Of a DNA stretch of 64,000 nt, positions 62,751 to 64,000 are shown piece by piece (position 1 is the first letter of the stretch; every line of letters starts with the position of its first letter). The DNA is from Psychrosphaera aestuarii (GTDB lineage Bacteria > Pseudomonadota > Gammaproteobacteria > Enterobacterales > Alteromonadaceae). The stretch spans positions 2,294,001 to 2,358,000 of the forward strand of contig NZ_CP072844.1 in the NCBI RefSeq assembly GCF_017948405.1, read 5' to 3'. The notes beneath the pieces are model-generated. The model ran no database searches. It saw only the letters and a list, made by a program, of their open reading frames with translations, and was not told the origin of the DNA. The translations under genes were made by a program, and so were the position numbers.

Positions 62751-64000
62751 CTACGTTTTAAATTTCTCAAGCATAGACTCTAATTTAGCGACAAACTTAC
62801 CTAAGCTATTTGTGGCTGCAATTGAATCCCTCACATTTTGATCGGTAACTTCAGACGTTTTGCTAATAGATGATAAGCTTTGCTCGATTTCCTTCGCAAT
62901 GACTTGTTGCCTTTGTGTTGCCTGTTCAGTTGCAACGTTTTGCTCACTAATTTGCTCTACCGACATACTGATATGATCAAGCGCTGTTTCTAACTTGGCA
63001 GACTCTTCAATCGTTTTTAAAGCCTGCTCATCTGAGCGAGTCATAGCTTGAACCGCATTTTGAACGCCACTTTGTAAACTATGAATCGTGCTTTGTATTT
63101 CTTCAGTAGAGTCTTGTGTACGTTTTGCCAAGCCTCGCACTTCATCAGCTACTACGGCAAAACCACGACCTTGTTCACCCGCTCGAGCAGCCTCAATTGC
63201 GGCATTTAAAGCCAATAGGTTAGTTTGCTCTGCGATGCCTTTGATAACGGCAAGAACATCATTAATACTCTCACTCTGTTGTGATAACTTATTAATAACA
63301 TCTACTGAGTGTTTAATTTCACGACCTAATTCATCAGTTGCATGTCGAGCATCTGCTAATGTTAATCGCCCCTGTTGGGTTTGTTCTGTCGCACTATTTA
63401 ATGAATGCACAACTGTCGCACTATTTTCTGACACAACAGATACGGCTTCTATTAGCGACTCAATTGCCGAAGTAATTGTTTGTGTATCGCCAAGTTGAGA
63501 CGCCACGGCTTGGCCGGTCTGATGTGCAAGTTCTTCTACCGATTGAGCTTGGTTTGTCACGCCATGCGACGCTTCTTGAACTGCTTCAACCAATTGGTGA
63601 ACGTTTTTTGCCATTTGATTAAACGCTTTAATGGCTTCTGCCAGTTCGTCTTTTGTTCTTACTTTGGCAGAAACTCGAGTATCGCCCTCGGCTAAGCTCG
63701 TCGCCACTCGAGTTAAACTTTTTGTAGTGATAGAAATAGACAAACTCATTCCAACGAATAAATACACAACGAGTAATAATGACACAACGACTAATGTAAC
63801 TAGGATGTAAAAGTCTTGTCGATTATTATCGATACGGGAATTCAAACGTAACTCAAACTCTTGGAATAACCCTTCTTTACTTTTATAGTATTTTGTCAGT
63901 TCAGCGGCAAAATGTGTTTCAAATTGATTTTTTGTTTGAGTAATTTCATCAGCAATTAAGAATTGTTCTTCTAAGTACATCAACGCATCATTCATAATTG
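62751..64000 (-). CDS. Methyl-accepting chemotaxis protein, N-terminus outside window
   Basis: The frame is open to the window edge, so the ligand-binding domain is at least partly missing; an ATG at 63993-63995 is not necessarily the start. The visible part has a periplasmic helix end, one membrane helix (around [21 protein letters not shown]), a HAMP linker ([17 protein letters not shown]) and a long helical signalling domain. The hairpin tip [20 protein letters not shown] with [15 protein letters not shown] is perfectly conserved, so it should couple to CheA/CheW. No C-terminal CheR-binding pentapeptide is seen. The signal sensed cannot be told from this part. Confidence 0.93.
   Translation of the reverse strand, partial: IMNDALMYLEEQFLIADEITQTKNQFETHFAAELTKYYKSKEGLFQEFELRLNSRIDNNRQDFYILVTLVVVSLLLVVYLFVGMSLSISITTKSLTRVATSLAEGDTRVSAKVRTKDELAEAIKAFNQMAKNVHQLVEAVQEASHGVTNQAQSVEELAHQTGQAVASQLGDTQTITSAIESLIEAVSVVSENSATVVHSLNSATEQTQQGRLTLADARHATDELGREIKHSVDVINKLSQQSESINDVLAVIKGIAEQTNLLALNAAIEAARAGEQGRGFAVVADEVRGLAKRTQDSTEEIQSTIHSLQSGVQNAVQAMTRSDEQALKTIEESAKLETALDHISMSVEQISEQNVATEQATQRQQVIAKEIEQSLSSISKTSEVTDQNVRDSIAATNSLGKFVAKLESMLEKFKT

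Overview
The window is chromosomal DNA from an AT-rich marine gammaproteobacterium. Conserved gene order (ybgC-tolQRAB-pal-cpoB, three tRNA-Lys, nadA; ruvCAB next to aspS and cmoAB; purMN-DUF3108-fau-rpiA-serA), an MSHA-type pilin, an ExeM-type extracellular nuclease and many signal-peptide or lipoprotein genes point to Alteromonadales, most likely Colwelliaceae (Colwellia/Thalassotalea-like). That assignment is inference from protein style and synteny. I saw no insertion sequence, integrase, prophage, CRISPR array or plasmid gene.

Layout. 1-3640: end of a PutP Na+/proline symporter, a MarR regulator and proBA, i.e. proline uptake beside proline synthesis. 3.8-9.9 kb: an outer-membrane porin, a small PstS-like periplasmic protein and a 1368-residue secreted protein joining an endonuclease I domain to an ExeM-type nuclease; together they look like a DNA/phosphate scavenging module. 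10-13 kb: a Fur-box-controlled TonB-dependent siderophore receptor with piuC. 13.3-22.5 kb: rhodanese, an SSB paralogue, glutaminase overlapping a PrsT-like TPR lipoprotein, a secreted M24 peptidase, an AMP-dependent acyl-CoA ligase and an unknown outer-membrane protein. 22.6-32.5 kb: a 1242-residue lipoprotein, a small DUF6435 protein, a CBS protein, KatG, a MazG-like enzyme, the ABC-F protein YbiT and a VF530-type DNA-binding protein. 32.7-36.5 kb: a cold-shock protein, an MSHA-like pilin, a tRNA-Ser with a repeated 3' flank, a DUF4442 protein, nadA and three tRNA-Lys genes. 36.6-49.3 kb (all minus): cpoB-pal-tolBARQ-ybgC, ruvBAC, aspS, and a diguanylate cyclase with three solute-binding sensor domains. 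49.5-64 kb: cmoAB, a LysR regulator, purMN, DUF3108, fau, rpiA, serA, yebG, DUF445, phhB, fadM, rbgA, an SDR, ppiB, lpxH and a partial chemoreceptor.

Regulation visible in sequence: LexA (SOS) boxes in front of yebG and ruvAB, a Fur box in front of the siderophore receptor, stable-RNA-type promoters for the tRNA-Lys and tRNA-Ser genes, good sigma70 promoters for nadA and aspS, and a string of intrinsic terminators.

Most original observations: (1) behind tRNA-Ser there are direct repeats of 178 bp, each opening with a 19-nt copy of the tRNA 3' end followed by a terminator, closely resembling the E. coli tyrT/rtT arrangement; (2) an unannotated ~110-nt small-RNA candidate with promoter, three hairpins and terminator between ybgC and ruvB; (3) the dual-nuclease fusion next to a PstS-like protein and porin; (4) a PrsT-type lipoprotein translationally coupled to glutaminase, with no exosortase genes in view; (5) a hexanucleotide repeat in the upstream region of the DUF6435 gene. 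Most of the remaining genes are ordinary core genome.
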